From Hymenobacter telluris (GTDB taxonomy: Bacteria > Bacteroidota > Bacteroidia > Cytophagales > Hymenobacteraceae), in assembly GCF_017313265.1 (NCBI RefSeq), contig NZ_JAFLQZ010000001.1, positions 599,321 through 663,320 of the forward strand: DNA of 64,000 nucleotides. Direction: 5' to 3'. This document shows positions 14,416-22,011 of the stretch, one piece after another. A program made the translations under genes and the position numbers. The number at the start of each line of letters is the position of its first letter. Positions within the stretch are counted from its first letter, which is position 1. The notes beneath the pieces are model-generated. The model searched no databases, had not been told where the DNA came from, and saw only the letters and a list, made by a program, of their open reading frames with translations.

Positions 14416-15765
14416 TTATTCGAAGCGCACCCAGTCCACTTCTACGGCCGCCGCAGAAGACTTTGGCATGACATACAGCGCGTGCGTGCCGGGTTTGAAG
14501 GCCAGAACCGGGGCTTTCACGTCCTGCCAGGCGGAGCCTTTCGGCACGGCAACTTCCGCCACCACTGGCCCCGTAGCGTTATCGAGCCGAATTTGCACCG
14601 TGGCCCCCGCAGTAGATGTTCCGCGGAGCGTAACGGATTTCGGCTTTTGCTTCCCGAAAGCTACCCCGTTGTATTGCACCCAACCCGCGCCGCTTGTGAA
14701 AACGGTTTTCCAGCCCTGGAACGTGTTGGCCGTGTCCAGGAAGGCAATGGCCGCGCCCTGCTTGCTCAGGTGGCTGTAGCGGTCCAGCTGGATTTTCTGC
14801 CGGGCATCGGTCAGGCCCACGCCGCGCAGGGTAGGTTTCACTTTGTTGATGGACCCGTCGGCGGCAAACGATAAGCTGTCGATTCGGACGGAGCGGTTCT
14901 TGTCGAACTTCGGCGACAAATCGTTGTGGTGGTAGAATAGGTACCACTGGTTGTTGAGTTGCAGCAGGGAGTGGTGGTTGGTCCAGCAGCCGGTCGGCGA
15001 CTCGTCCATAATCACGCCCTTCACGGTAAACGGCCCGAGCGGGCTGGTGCTGGTGGCGTATTCGAGGCGCTCGGTCTTGTTCTCGACGTGCGGATACGTG
15101 AGGTAATAAATGCCCTTGCGCTCAAACACGTACGGGCCTTCCTTCAGGCCTTTGGTAGGCAGCTCGCCGAGGGTTTTGGGCTCTTCGGCTAGCTCCAGCA
15201 GGTTGCTTTTCAGCTTGGCCCCGTAGATGTTGCCCTGCGACCAATAGAGGTAAGCCTGCCCGTCTTTGTCGAGGAGCACGTTGGGGTCGATGCCGCGTAC
15301 GCCCTTGATGGGCAGTGGTTGCGGCACAAACGGACCGGTGGGTTTGTCGGCCACGGCCACCCCGATGGTGAAGCCCTTGCTAACGGTTGTGTCTTTGGGG
15401 GTGGTGGGGAAGTAGAAGTAGTACTTGCCGTTGCGCTCAACGCAGTCGGGCGCCCACATGCTGTAGCTGTTGGGCTTCACCCAGGGCACCTTGTTTTGGG
15501 TGACGATGACGCCGTGGTCGGTCCAGTCGGTGAGGTTGGCGGAGGAGAAAACGTGATAGTCTTCCATCACAAACCAGCCGGCCCGCCCGCGCCCTGGGGC
15601 AGCCGGAATATCGTGCGAGGGGTACACGTACACCCGGTTGTTGAACACGCGGGCCGTGGGGTCGGCGGTGAACTGATTAGTAATGAAGGGGTTTTGGGCG
15701 TGAGCGGGCGCAAGGCCAACGAGGAGAAGTGCTGCTGGTAGCCAGGGTTTCAGGTTCTGTATCAT
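14416..15765 (-). CDS. GH43 hydrolase with C-terminal CBM6-like module
   Basis: The 449-residue exported enzyme has a signal peptide (about 1-23, ending AHAQ) and a five-bladed GH43 catalytic domain to about residue 310. The three expected acids are in place: base Asp35 in TADPTARV, Asp160 in RGIDPN, and acid Glu209 in LKEGPYV. The C-terminal 130 residues look like a CBM6-type carbohydrate-binding module ending in VEVDWVRFE. GH43 enzymes remove xylose or arabinose from xylan side chains and oligosaccharides. It is preceded by another GH43 at 154 bases and followed by GH3 at 132 bases, with palindromic repeats in both gaps. Exact activity cannot be read from the sequence. Confidence 0.92.
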   Translation of the reverse strand: MIQNLKPWLPAALLLVGLAPAHAQNPFITNQFTADPTARVFNNRVYVYPSHDIPAAPGRGRAGWFVMEDYHVFSSANLTDWTDHGVIVTQNKVPWVKPNSYSMWAPDCVERNGKYYFYFPTTPKDTTVSKGFTIGVAVADKPTGPFVPQPLPIKGVRGIDPNVLLDKDGQAYLYWSQGNIYGAKLKSNLLELAEEPKTLGELPTKGLKEGPYVFERKGIYYLTYPHVENKTERLEYATSTSPLGPFTVKGVIMDESPTGCWTNHHSLLQLNNQWYLFYHHNDLSPKFDKNRSVRIDSLSFAADGSINKVKPTLRGVGLTDARQKIQLDRYSHLSKQGAAIAFLDTANTFQGWKTVFTSGAGWVQYNGVAFGKQKPKSVTLRGTSTAGATVQIRLDNATGPVVAEVAVPKGSAWQDVKAPVLAFKPGTHALYVMPKSSAAAVEVDWVRFE

Positions 15766-15795
15766 AGGATGGGCAATGGTATTCGTGCTGGTGGG

Positions 15796-15905
15796 GCCTC
15801 ACCCCCCGGCCCCCTCTCCTAGGGGAGAGGGGGAGACGAATAGCTGTGGGCACTATTTGTCGACTGGCTCCCCTCTCCTTTTCGGAGAGGGGCCGGGGGG
15901 GAGGC
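15796..15905. repeat. GC-rich inverted repeat element (CCTCACCCCCCGGCC type)
   Basis: The arms around 15796-15819 and 15871-15905 (CCCCCCGGCCCCCTCTCC and its complement) can pair over long range. Each also contains a local hairpin, CCCTCTCCTAGGGGAGAGGG and CCCTCTCCTTTTCGGAGAGG. It fills the gap between two GH43 genes. It is a fourth unrelated repeat family in this window. Confidence 0.65.
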
Positions 15906-15919
15906 GCCTCGTTGAAAAG

Positions 15920-17494
15920 CTACTTAGTTGGCTTGTCGGTGATGCGGAAGTAGTCGAAATCGGCGTAGCCGCCCGCGGTTTGGGTGGCGTAGTTGAACAG
16001 GCTAAACCGGTAGCCCATGAAGTGTGGCAGGGTATAGGCCATTTTGAGGGGCTTGCCTACGGGCTGCCAGGTGTTGCCATCGAGGCTATAGAAGAAGGTG
16101 GCCACGTCCTTGCGGTCCTGGAAGTTGCACTCGATTTTAAAGTACACCTTGTCCTGCGCCAGGGGCAGGCGCTGCAATTCCACCGGTTTCTCCGATTCGG
16201 CGCTGACCATCACAATGGCTTTGCCGCCCGCGGTGGCCTGCACGCCCACCAGCCCGTAGCGCCGCTGCAATACTCCAAGCCCGGCAAAATCACCCGTTTT
16301 CAAATGCGACACGTCCAGGGCCGTGGTACCGGCGCACACCGGCCCGATGGTGCGCTGCGTGAGGGTGTTGCGGGCCAGCAGAAACGACGTATCGACCCGG
16401 CCGGTGGTGAGGCGCAGGTAGCCGGGACGCTCACTCACCGACCACAGCTTGTTGTCGGGGTTGTGGTTCCACTGCCACACCAGCGGCAGGGCCGGCTCGC
16501 CCTTGCGGCGCGTAAACTCGTCGGACGCCACCAGGCTTGGAATCAGGCTTTTGTTGGCGGGCAGGGGCAGCGTTTCGGGTACCTTACCCGCCGGGCTGCC
16601 CAGCACCGGCCAGCCGTCGGCCCACTGCACCGGCACCAGGTACGGAATGCGGCCCACCGCGCCATAGTCGCGGAACAGGTAGGCGTACCACTGGCCGTCG
16701 GGCGTGTCGATGAGGCCGCCCTGAGCCACGCCCAGGTCTTGCAGGGCCACCCGGCCTTCGTAGGGGCCGGTTATTTTGTCGGCGCGGTGCACCACCACGG
16801 TGCGCATGCCGCCCTTGGGCCAGGTGATGTTGAACAGGTAATATTTGCCCTTCACCTTGAACAACTGCGAGCCTTCGGCCACCAGGTTGATGGCGCTGGG
16901 CGGGCCGGCGGGGGCGCTGGCATTTTCGATGATGGTTTGCGGCGCGGTACCGGGCTTCAGGCCCGACACGTCGGCCGTGAGTTCCACCAGCTGGATTTTG
17001 CCCGCCCCGTACAGCATGTACACCCGGCCATCGTCGTCGAAAAACAACGAGTGGTCGTGCAGGCTCGGCCGGAAGGACACCGCTTTCCAAGGGCCTTTCT
17101 CGATGTTCTTGGTGGAGTAGACGTGAGTTTTGCCGGTAGTTTGGGCAAACGTGCTGACGTAGTACGTGCCCTGGTGGTAGCGCAAGCTGCTGGCCCAGGA
17201 GCCGCGCCCGTAGGTGCTTTTGCCGTTGGCAAGCGTCATGGCGTCGTTGCTGGCCAGGGTGTCGTAGGCGTAGCTTACCAGCTGCCAGTTCACCAAATCC
17301 GTCGATTTCATGATGGGCACGCCGGGGCTCATGTGCATGGTGGTGCTGCTCATGTAGTAGGTTTTGCCCACCCGAATCATGGACAGGTCGGGCACATCGG
17401 CATGCACTACGGGGTTGCGGGCCTGGGCCCGAGCTGCCGGCCGCAGCCCCAACACACTCAGCCCGGTTAGCAGCAGCAATAAATACGTTTTCAT
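15920..17494 (-). CDS. GH43 beta-xylosidase/arabinofuranosidase with C-terminal beta-sandwich
   Basis: The 524-residue exported enzyme has a signal peptide (about 1-24) and a GH43 propeller to about 320. The predicted acids are Asp36 (VPDLSMI), Asp147 (LHDHSLFF) and Glu207 (VAEGSQLF). The C-terminal 190 residues form the lectin-like beta-sandwich (DUF1349/GH43 C2 type, VASDEFTR onward) found in XynB-like GH43 enzymes, where it helps form the active site. This domain layout points to subfamily 12-like arabinoxylan enzymes, an inference. The start ATG is at 17492-17494. It follows the GH8 gene by only 16 bases, so the two are surely co-transcribed. Confidence 0.93.
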   Translation of the reverse strand: MKTYLLLLLTGLSVLGLRPAARAQARNPVVHADVPDLSMIRVGKTYYMSSTTMHMSPGVPIMKSTDLVNWQLVSYAYDTLASNDAMTLANGKSTYGRGSWASSLRYHQGTYYVSTFAQTTGKTHVYSTKNIEKGPWKAVSFRPSLHDHSLFFDDDGRVYMLYGAGKIQLVELTADVSGLKPGTAPQTIIENASAPAGPPSAINLVAEGSQLFKVKGKYYLFNITWPKGGMRTVVVHRADKITGPYEGRVALQDLGVAQGGLIDTPDGQWYAYLFRDYGAVGRIPYLVPVQWADGWPVLGSPAGKVPETLPLPANKSLIPSLVASDEFTRRKGEPALPLVWQWNHNPDNKLWSVSERPGYLRLTTGRVDTSFLLARNTLTQRTIGPVCAGTTALDVSHLKTGDFAGLGVLQRRYGLVGVQATAGGKAIVMVSAESEKPVELQRLPLAQDKVYFKIECNFQDRKDVATFFYSLDGNTWQPVGKPLKMAYTLPHFMGYRFSLFNYATQTAGGYADFDYFRITDKPTK

Positions 17495-17510
17495 AGGATA
17501 GCCTTGGCGC

Positions 17511-18803
17511 TTAGTGGGTTTGGGGCTTGATGGCCTGGTACTTGCCGCTCAGGTGCATCAAGCTAAACAGGTACAGCAGGCCGTCATAGTACGGGTCGAA
17601 ATAACCGTCGTCGTAGGGCGCCAGCTTGGCATTCCAGAGGGCGTGCACGAAATCCAGCTGCGGCGGGGCCGGGCGCATGAGCGAGGCCGCCGCCGACGTA
17701 GCCACCAAGCCCAGCGAGTGGCGCAGCTTCTTCACCTTGCCGGCCGGCAGAATAAAGTCGGGCCGTGAGCCATCCACGTTGAACTGGTCTTCGAAGGTAT
17801 TCAGGCCTTTGCTGCGCAGAAAGCCCTGGAAGCGCTGGGCGTACTGCTGCTGCCAGGCCCGGTCCTTGCCGAACCACACGTAGTCCATGGCCAGGTTCAT
17901 GGGCACGCGCCAGGAGTCGTAGCGAAACGCGGCGGGCGCCCAGCGGGTGGCGTGGGGCTGGCCGCTGAACTCGGTGTAGTCGTAGTTGAGGCCGGTGGGG
18001 GCGGCGCAGGCGCGGCGCAGAAACACGCGCGAGGTATCGGCGCAGGCGCGGTAGAACTGCTCGTGCCCGTCCTTGGCGTACTCGGCCCACACCTCCAGAA
18101 ACGCCGGCACGTGGTACGAAGGGTCGGTCCAGGTGTACATGTCGCCGGTCGGCACGAAGCTTATCTGCTTGTGCTGGGTGTTGAAAAGGTTATGCACGCC
18201 GCCGGTACCGTCTTTTTTCCAGGAGGCATCCAGAATGCGGCGCGCTTCCTGGTAGTAGTTGATGCCGGCGGTGTTGCCCCAGCGGTTCGAGGCAAACAGC
18301 AGGCTGGTCACGAAGTACAGCTCGCCATCCGAGGCCGGCCCTTCCGAGTTGCGCTTCATGGTGGCCGTGTTGATGCTCCAGGCGAAATAGCCTTCCAGCG
18401 GGCCGCTTTGGTGCTGCAAGTACTTCTTCGACCAGCGCCACAGCCGGTCAAACACCTCCTTTTTGTTGAGCTGCACGGCCACCATCATGCCGTAGGACAT
18501 GCCTTCGGTGCGGGCATCCTCGTTTTTCACATCCGACACGTAGGCCATCGAGTCGCCTACCGCGAAGTACACCTTGCTGGGGCCCTCAAACACGTCGTGG
18601 TACGCCTGGGCTACTTTCCGGTCGATGTCGGCCTGGCGGTAGCCGGCTTCCCGCAGCAGGTTGGGGTACTTGTTGGTGTAAAAAGCCGCGGTGCTTGTTG
18701 GCTTCTTCGAGGGACTAGGGCGCTGGCCATAGCTAGGCAATGCGGTGGCGGTTAGCCCAAGTGCTGCCGAGAATAGGAACACGCGGAGAAAGGACTTACG
18801 CAT
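17511..18803 (-). CDS. GH8 xylanase, probably reducing-end xylose-releasing exo-oligoxylanase
   Basis: The 430-residue exported enzyme has a signal peptide (MRKSFLRVFLFSAALGLTAT...). The (alpha/alpha)6 GH8 domain carries the general acid Glu100 in RTEGMSYGM and the substrate-binding Asp159 in ASDGELYF. The likely catalytic base is Asp296 in YDSWRVPMN, the position used by Rex-type enzymes. Rex enzymes remove single xyloses from the reducing end of xylo-oligosaccharides. The frame continues 86 codons upstream into the GH67 gene, so the true start is the ATG at 18801-18803, 64 bases after that gene. Endo-xylanase activity remains an alternative. Confidence 0.9.
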   Translation of the reverse strand: MRKSFLRVFLFSAALGLTATALPSYGQRPSPSKKPTSTAAFYTNKYPNLLREAGYRQADIDRKVAQAYHDVFEGPSKVYFAVGDSMAYVSDVKNEDARTEGMSYGMMVAVQLNKKEVFDRLWRWSKKYLQHQSGPLEGYFAWSINTATMKRNSEGPASDGELYFVTSLLFASNRWGNTAGINYYQEARRILDASWKKDGTGGVHNLFNTQHKQISFVPTGDMYTWTDPSYHVPAFLEVWAEYAKDGHEQFYRACADTSRVFLRRACAAPTGLNYDYTEFSGQPHATRWAPAAFRYDSWRVPMNLAMDYVWFGKDRAWQQQYAQRFQGFLRSKGLNTFEDQFNVDGSRPDFILPAGKVKKLRHSLGLVATSAAASLMRPAPPQLDFVHALWNAKLAPYDDGYFDPYYDGLLYLFSLMHLSGKYQAIKPQTH

Positions 18804-18867
18804 ACATGCAAGGTGAAAAACGATAAAGCAAGCAGCCTTGAATGGCCGCCCAGGTAAGCAAAAGCAC

Positions 18868-20955
18868 CTAAGGCTGCCGGGGTGCACGCGGCGGCCGCGG
18901 CGGCGTGTCGTATGTAATGATGGCCTCCAGCGTGTGCATGGGCGGCTCCACGGCGGCCGGAATGGGCAGGTGGCTGAACTGCTGGAAGTACAGCAGGCAG
19001 GCGTCTTTCCAGAGCACCGCGTTGCCGCTTTGGGTGCGCAGCTTGTTTTGCACGGCCCCAAACCGCTCGGCGTCCACGTAGGGCCGGGCCTGGTCCCAGG
19101 TGCGCTGAAACTGCCGCACTTGCTGCACGCCCTGGTCGTAGTGCAAAGCCAGCTCGTCCCAGAGGGTGCGGCCGCTTTTCATCTGGAAAGTCCAGGGCAG
19201 GTGATGAAACCACAGGAGGTACTCGTCGGGGCAGGTGGCGGGGTTGTTGAGCTGCGAAGCCAGCGGCTCGTTGTACTGGCTCACGGCGTCGCTGCCCGTT
19301 TTTGTGCGGTCGAAGCCTACACCGTTGGCCGCGGCTTGGTGGTAGTAAGGCGGGGTCCAGTCGGCGCGCATTTTGGGCGGTGCCCACCACGGGCCGGGGC
19401 CGTAGTGGTCGTGCGTGGCCGACATAATGTGGTGCAAGCCTAAGGGCATGGAGTAATCAACAATAGCCTCGCGGCTGGCCAGCATCAATTGCGTTACCGG
19501 GGCCAGAAACTTGGCGTTCCAATCGGCTGCGGCGGCTGGTTGCGTGGCGCCACCGGCGGCGTTCTGGAAAGTCAATTTCAGCCACTCATCGGCCAGCTGG
19601 GCGCTTTTGGCGCTGCTGTTCCAGGCCAGCCGCCCGAAGGCGTACCAGTTGGCTTGCGCAAAGTCGTGGCCGGTCCAGTTGGTATCGAGGCCCACGTTGG
19701 AGACGCCGGCCATGGCCGAGTGCGCCTGGCGGTACACGCTGCCGTTGGTGCAGCGGGCCACGGTGCTGCCAGGGCCGGCCTGGTAGGTGTCACTTTGCAG
19801 GCACTCTTCCCACATCGGCGCCAGATACGCCAGGTCGATGTTGTGCCCGAGGTACTCCTGGGTTATCTGAAACTCAGGCATGACGGCCGTCTTTTTCAGC
19901 GCCCCAAACAGCGGGCTAAACGGCTCCCGGGGCTGAAAGTCAACCGGCCCGTTTTTCACCTGAATGATGACGTTGTTGCGGAATTTGCCGTCGAGCGGCA
20001 CAAACTCGTTGTAGGCTTGCTTGGCGCGGTCCTTATCGTTGGGGCTGTACACGAAGGCGCGCCACATCACCAGGCCGCCGTAGGGCTTAAGGGCATCGGC
20101 CAGCATATTGGCCCCGTCGGCGTGGGTGCGGCCGTAGTCCTGCGGGCCGGGCTGCCCTTCGCTGCTGGCTTTCACCAAAAAGCCGCCAAAGTCCGGCACC
20201 TGCCGGTAGATTTCCTGCACCTTGCCGCGCCACCATTTCACCACGGCCGGGTCCAGTGGGTCGGCGGTTTTGAGGCCACCCAGCAGCACCGGCGAGGAAA
20301 ACTTCACCGAGAGGTAGGTCTTTACCCCATAAGGCCGCAGCACGTCGGCAATGGCTTTCACCCGGCCCAGGTACTCAGTGGAGAGTATCATCGGTGAGGC
20401 ATTCACGTTGTTGAGCACGCTGCTGTTGATGCCGATAGACGCATTAGCCCGGGCATATTCCTGCCACAGCTGCTTGTCGCGGCTGGTCACCACCAAGGCG
20501 CTGTCTTTGCGCCAGAAGATGGATTTGCCGGCGTATCCGCGCTCCACCGACCCATCGGGATTGTCCCAGTGGTTGAGCAAGCGAAGCTCGTACGAGGGAT
20601 TGGAAACTTCATTGGTTGTCGGTTGGCCGGTTTGCTGGCGCCGCAACAGCTCGAACACTCCGTACAAGATGCCTCGCTCAGTAGATGCTTGCACTCCTTG
20701 TGCACTCAGTTGAAACCCGTCGTACTTGATGGCCTTGTTCTTTTTGAGCGTCAGCGTAACGGTGGCCCCGGCGGTGCCCTGCCAGCCCTGCTGCAATTCC
20801 TGCTTGGCCGTAGCGAGCAGAACCGAATTTTTGGCAGGCGCCACCACCGTAACCGGCACCGCGGCGTGCGGCCGCAACCAGAGCTGGTGGCCGTCTTCGG
20901 CGCGCAGCCCCAAACTTGTGCTCAGGAAAAATATCGGGATGAGAAGTTGCTTCAT
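18868..20955 (-). CDS. GH67 alpha-glucuronidase
   Basis: The 695-residue exported enzyme removes (4-O-methyl-)glucuronic acid from the non-reducing end of xylo-oligosaccharides. GH67 hallmarks are clear: the acid Glu266 in VKASSEGQPGPQDYGRTHAD, and the bases Asp339 in NGPVDFQPREP and Glu367 in PEFQITQEYLG. The C-terminal stretch CPDEYLLWFHHLPW plus MKSGRTLWDELALHYDQGVQ is also typical. The length matches the roughly 700-residue family. The start ATG (20953-20955) begins a signal peptide (MKQLLIPIFFLSTSLGLRA); the frame extends 90 codons further but with implausible sequence over the GH43 gene. The 44- and 64-base gaps on its two sides indicate an operon. GH67 needs oligosaccharides already cut, which fits a periplasmic site. 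Confidence 0.96.
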   Translation of the reverse strand: MKQLLIPIFFLSTSLGLRAEDGHQLWLRPHAAVPVTVVAPAKNSVLLATAKQELQQGWQGTAGATVTLTLKKNKAIKYDGFQLSAQGVQASTERGILYGVFELLRRQQTGQPTTNEVSNPSYELRLLNHWDNPDGSVERGYAGKSIFWRKDSALVVTSRDKQLWQEYARANASIGINSSVLNNVNASPMILSTEYLGRVKAIADVLRPYGVKTYLSVKFSSPVLLGGLKTADPLDPAVVKWWRGKVQEIYRQVPDFGGFLVKASSEGQPGPQDYGRTHADGANMLADALKPYGGLVMWRAFVYSPNDKDRAKQAYNEFVPLDGKFRNNVIIQVKNGPVDFQPREPFSPLFGALKKTAVMPEFQITQEYLGHNIDLAYLAPMWEECLQSDTYQAGPGSTVARCTNGSVYRQAHSAMAGVSNVGLDTNWTGHDFAQANWYAFGRLAWNSSAKSAQLADEWLKLTFQNAAGGATQPAAAADWNAKFLAPVTQLMLASREAIVDYSMPLGLHHIMSATHDHYGPGPWWAPPKMRADWTPPYYHQAAANGVGFDRTKTGSDAVSQYNEPLASQLNNPATCPDEYLLWFHHLPWTFQMKSGRTLWDELALHYDQGVQQVRQFQRTWDQARPYVDAERFGAVQNKLRTQSGNAVLWKDACLLYFQQFSHLPIPAAVEPPMHTLEAIITYDTPPRPPRAPRQP

Positions 20956-20999
20956 GGGTGGGATGGGTGGGATATTTTGGCTGATAGGCACCTCAGCGG

Positions 21000-21965
21000 T
21001 TACTTCACCGGAGCGACACCCTTGGTGGTCTGCACGATAGGTTTGATGGTGCCGTCGGGATTGTAGTACATCTCGTCCACGCAGATGGAGCGCCGGTAGC
21101 TGCCGCCAGTGGGCAAGGCGCCGTTGTGGTAGAAGAAGTAGCTCTTGCCCTTGTAGTCGATGATGCCGGGGTGGGTGGTGAAGCTGTTGGGCACGTTTTC
21201 CTGAATGATGCCGCGGTAGGTCCACGGCCCGGCGGCGCTGGGCGCGGTGCAGTACTCTATCATTTCAGGCTTGGTACCGGCGCTGGCGTACACCAAGTAG
21301 TACAGCTTTTTGCGCTTGTACACCCAGGGGCCTTCAATGTAGTTTTTGATATTCAGCACCGTGATGGGGCCAGCCAGCTCGGTCAGGTTGTCTTTGAGCT
21401 TTACGTAGCGGCAGCTTAAGTTGCCCCAGTACAGGTACACCTGCTTGTCGTCGTCCACGAAAACTGTCGGGTCGATGTCGTCCCAGGCGTGCGGCTTGTC
21501 TTTGGTCATTTCGTTGACGATGAGCGCCTTGCCAATAGCATCCCTGAACGGCCCGGTAGGCCTATCCGACACGGCCACGCCAATGGCCGCGCCGCCCTGG
21601 CTCTGGTCGTTTTTCTTGTGAAACGTGGACACAAACCAGTAGAACTTGCCTTTGTGGTAGACGCACTGCGCCGCGTAGGCATCCCCGGTGGCCCATGCAA
21701 AGGTTTTGGGGGAGAGGCGGGTGCCGTAGTCTTTCCAGTGCACCATATCGGTGGTGGAATAGATGCGCCAGTCGGGCATTTTGTAGTTGGTTTCCTGCAC
21801 CGAAGCCGTGTCGTGCCCGGTGTAGAGAAACAGCGTGTCGCGGTACACCAGGGGCGCCGGGTCAGCCGTGAATACATCCTTGATAATCGGGTTCTGAGCC
21901 CGCAAGTCGGTGTCAGTTCCCCAGGCGGCCAGCGCTACGAGCAGGGTGAAAAAGCTGTTTTTCAT
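21000..21965 (-). CDS. GH43 hydrolase, single domain (beta-xylosidase type)
   Basis: A compact 321-residue exported GH43 enzyme consisting only of a signal peptide (about 1-23) and the propeller. The acids are Asp35 in TADPAPLV, Asp165 in DDIDPTVF and Glu211 in NYIEGPWV. The short form with HDTASV and GDAYAAQCV resembles the GH43_1 branch of xylosidases acting on short oligosaccharides; this is an inference. The start ATG is at 21963-21965. The gaps to GH95 (46 bases) and GH67 (44 bases) are short, so it belongs to the same transcript. Substrate remains open between xylose and arabinose linkages. Confidence 0.92.
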   Translation of the reverse strand: MKNSFFTLLVALAAWGTDTDLRAQNPIIKDVFTADPAPLVYRDTLFLYTGHDTASVQETNYKMPDWRIYSTTDMVHWKDYGTRLSPKTFAWATGDAYAAQCVYHKGKFYWFVSTFHKKNDQSQGGAAIGVAVSDRPTGPFRDAIGKALIVNEMTKDKPHAWDDIDPTVFVDDDKQVYLYWGNLSCRYVKLKDNLTELAGPITVLNIKNYIEGPWVYKRKKLYYLVYASAGTKPEMIEYCTAPSAAGPWTYRGIIQENVPNSFTTHPGIIDYKGKSYFFYHNGALPTGGSYRRSICVDEMYYNPDGTIKPIVQTTKGVAPVK

Positions 21966-22011
21966 GTAGTTGATCTTGGCAGATAGAAGCAGGAGCGGGG
22001 AAGCACAGAAA

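Noticed and set aside
14321..15905. Insertion sequences in the gaps of the xylan locus
   Set aside because: The elements are about 100 bases long, have no open frame and no visible target duplication; they fit palindromic repeats rather than IS elements.
15776..17470. 564-codon plus-strand frame opposite a GH43 gene
   Set aside because: It is the antisense shadow of an intact enzyme with all catalytic residues; His/Val-rich composition is typical of such shadows.
18804..19061. N-terminal extension of the GH8 gene
   Set aside because: It overlaps the GH67 gene and has Arg/Pro/Cys-rich shadow sequence; the internal ATG begins a clear signal peptide.
18868..20955. GH115 assignment for the alpha-glucuronidase
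   Set aside because: The motifs EGQPGPQDYGRTHADG, PVDFQPREP and FQITQEYLG belong to GH67, and the 695-residue length is that of GH67.
20956..21225. N-terminal extension of the GH67 gene
   Set aside because: It overlaps the end of the GH43 gene with shadow-like His/Arg-rich sequence; the ATG at 20953-20955 starts a signal peptide.
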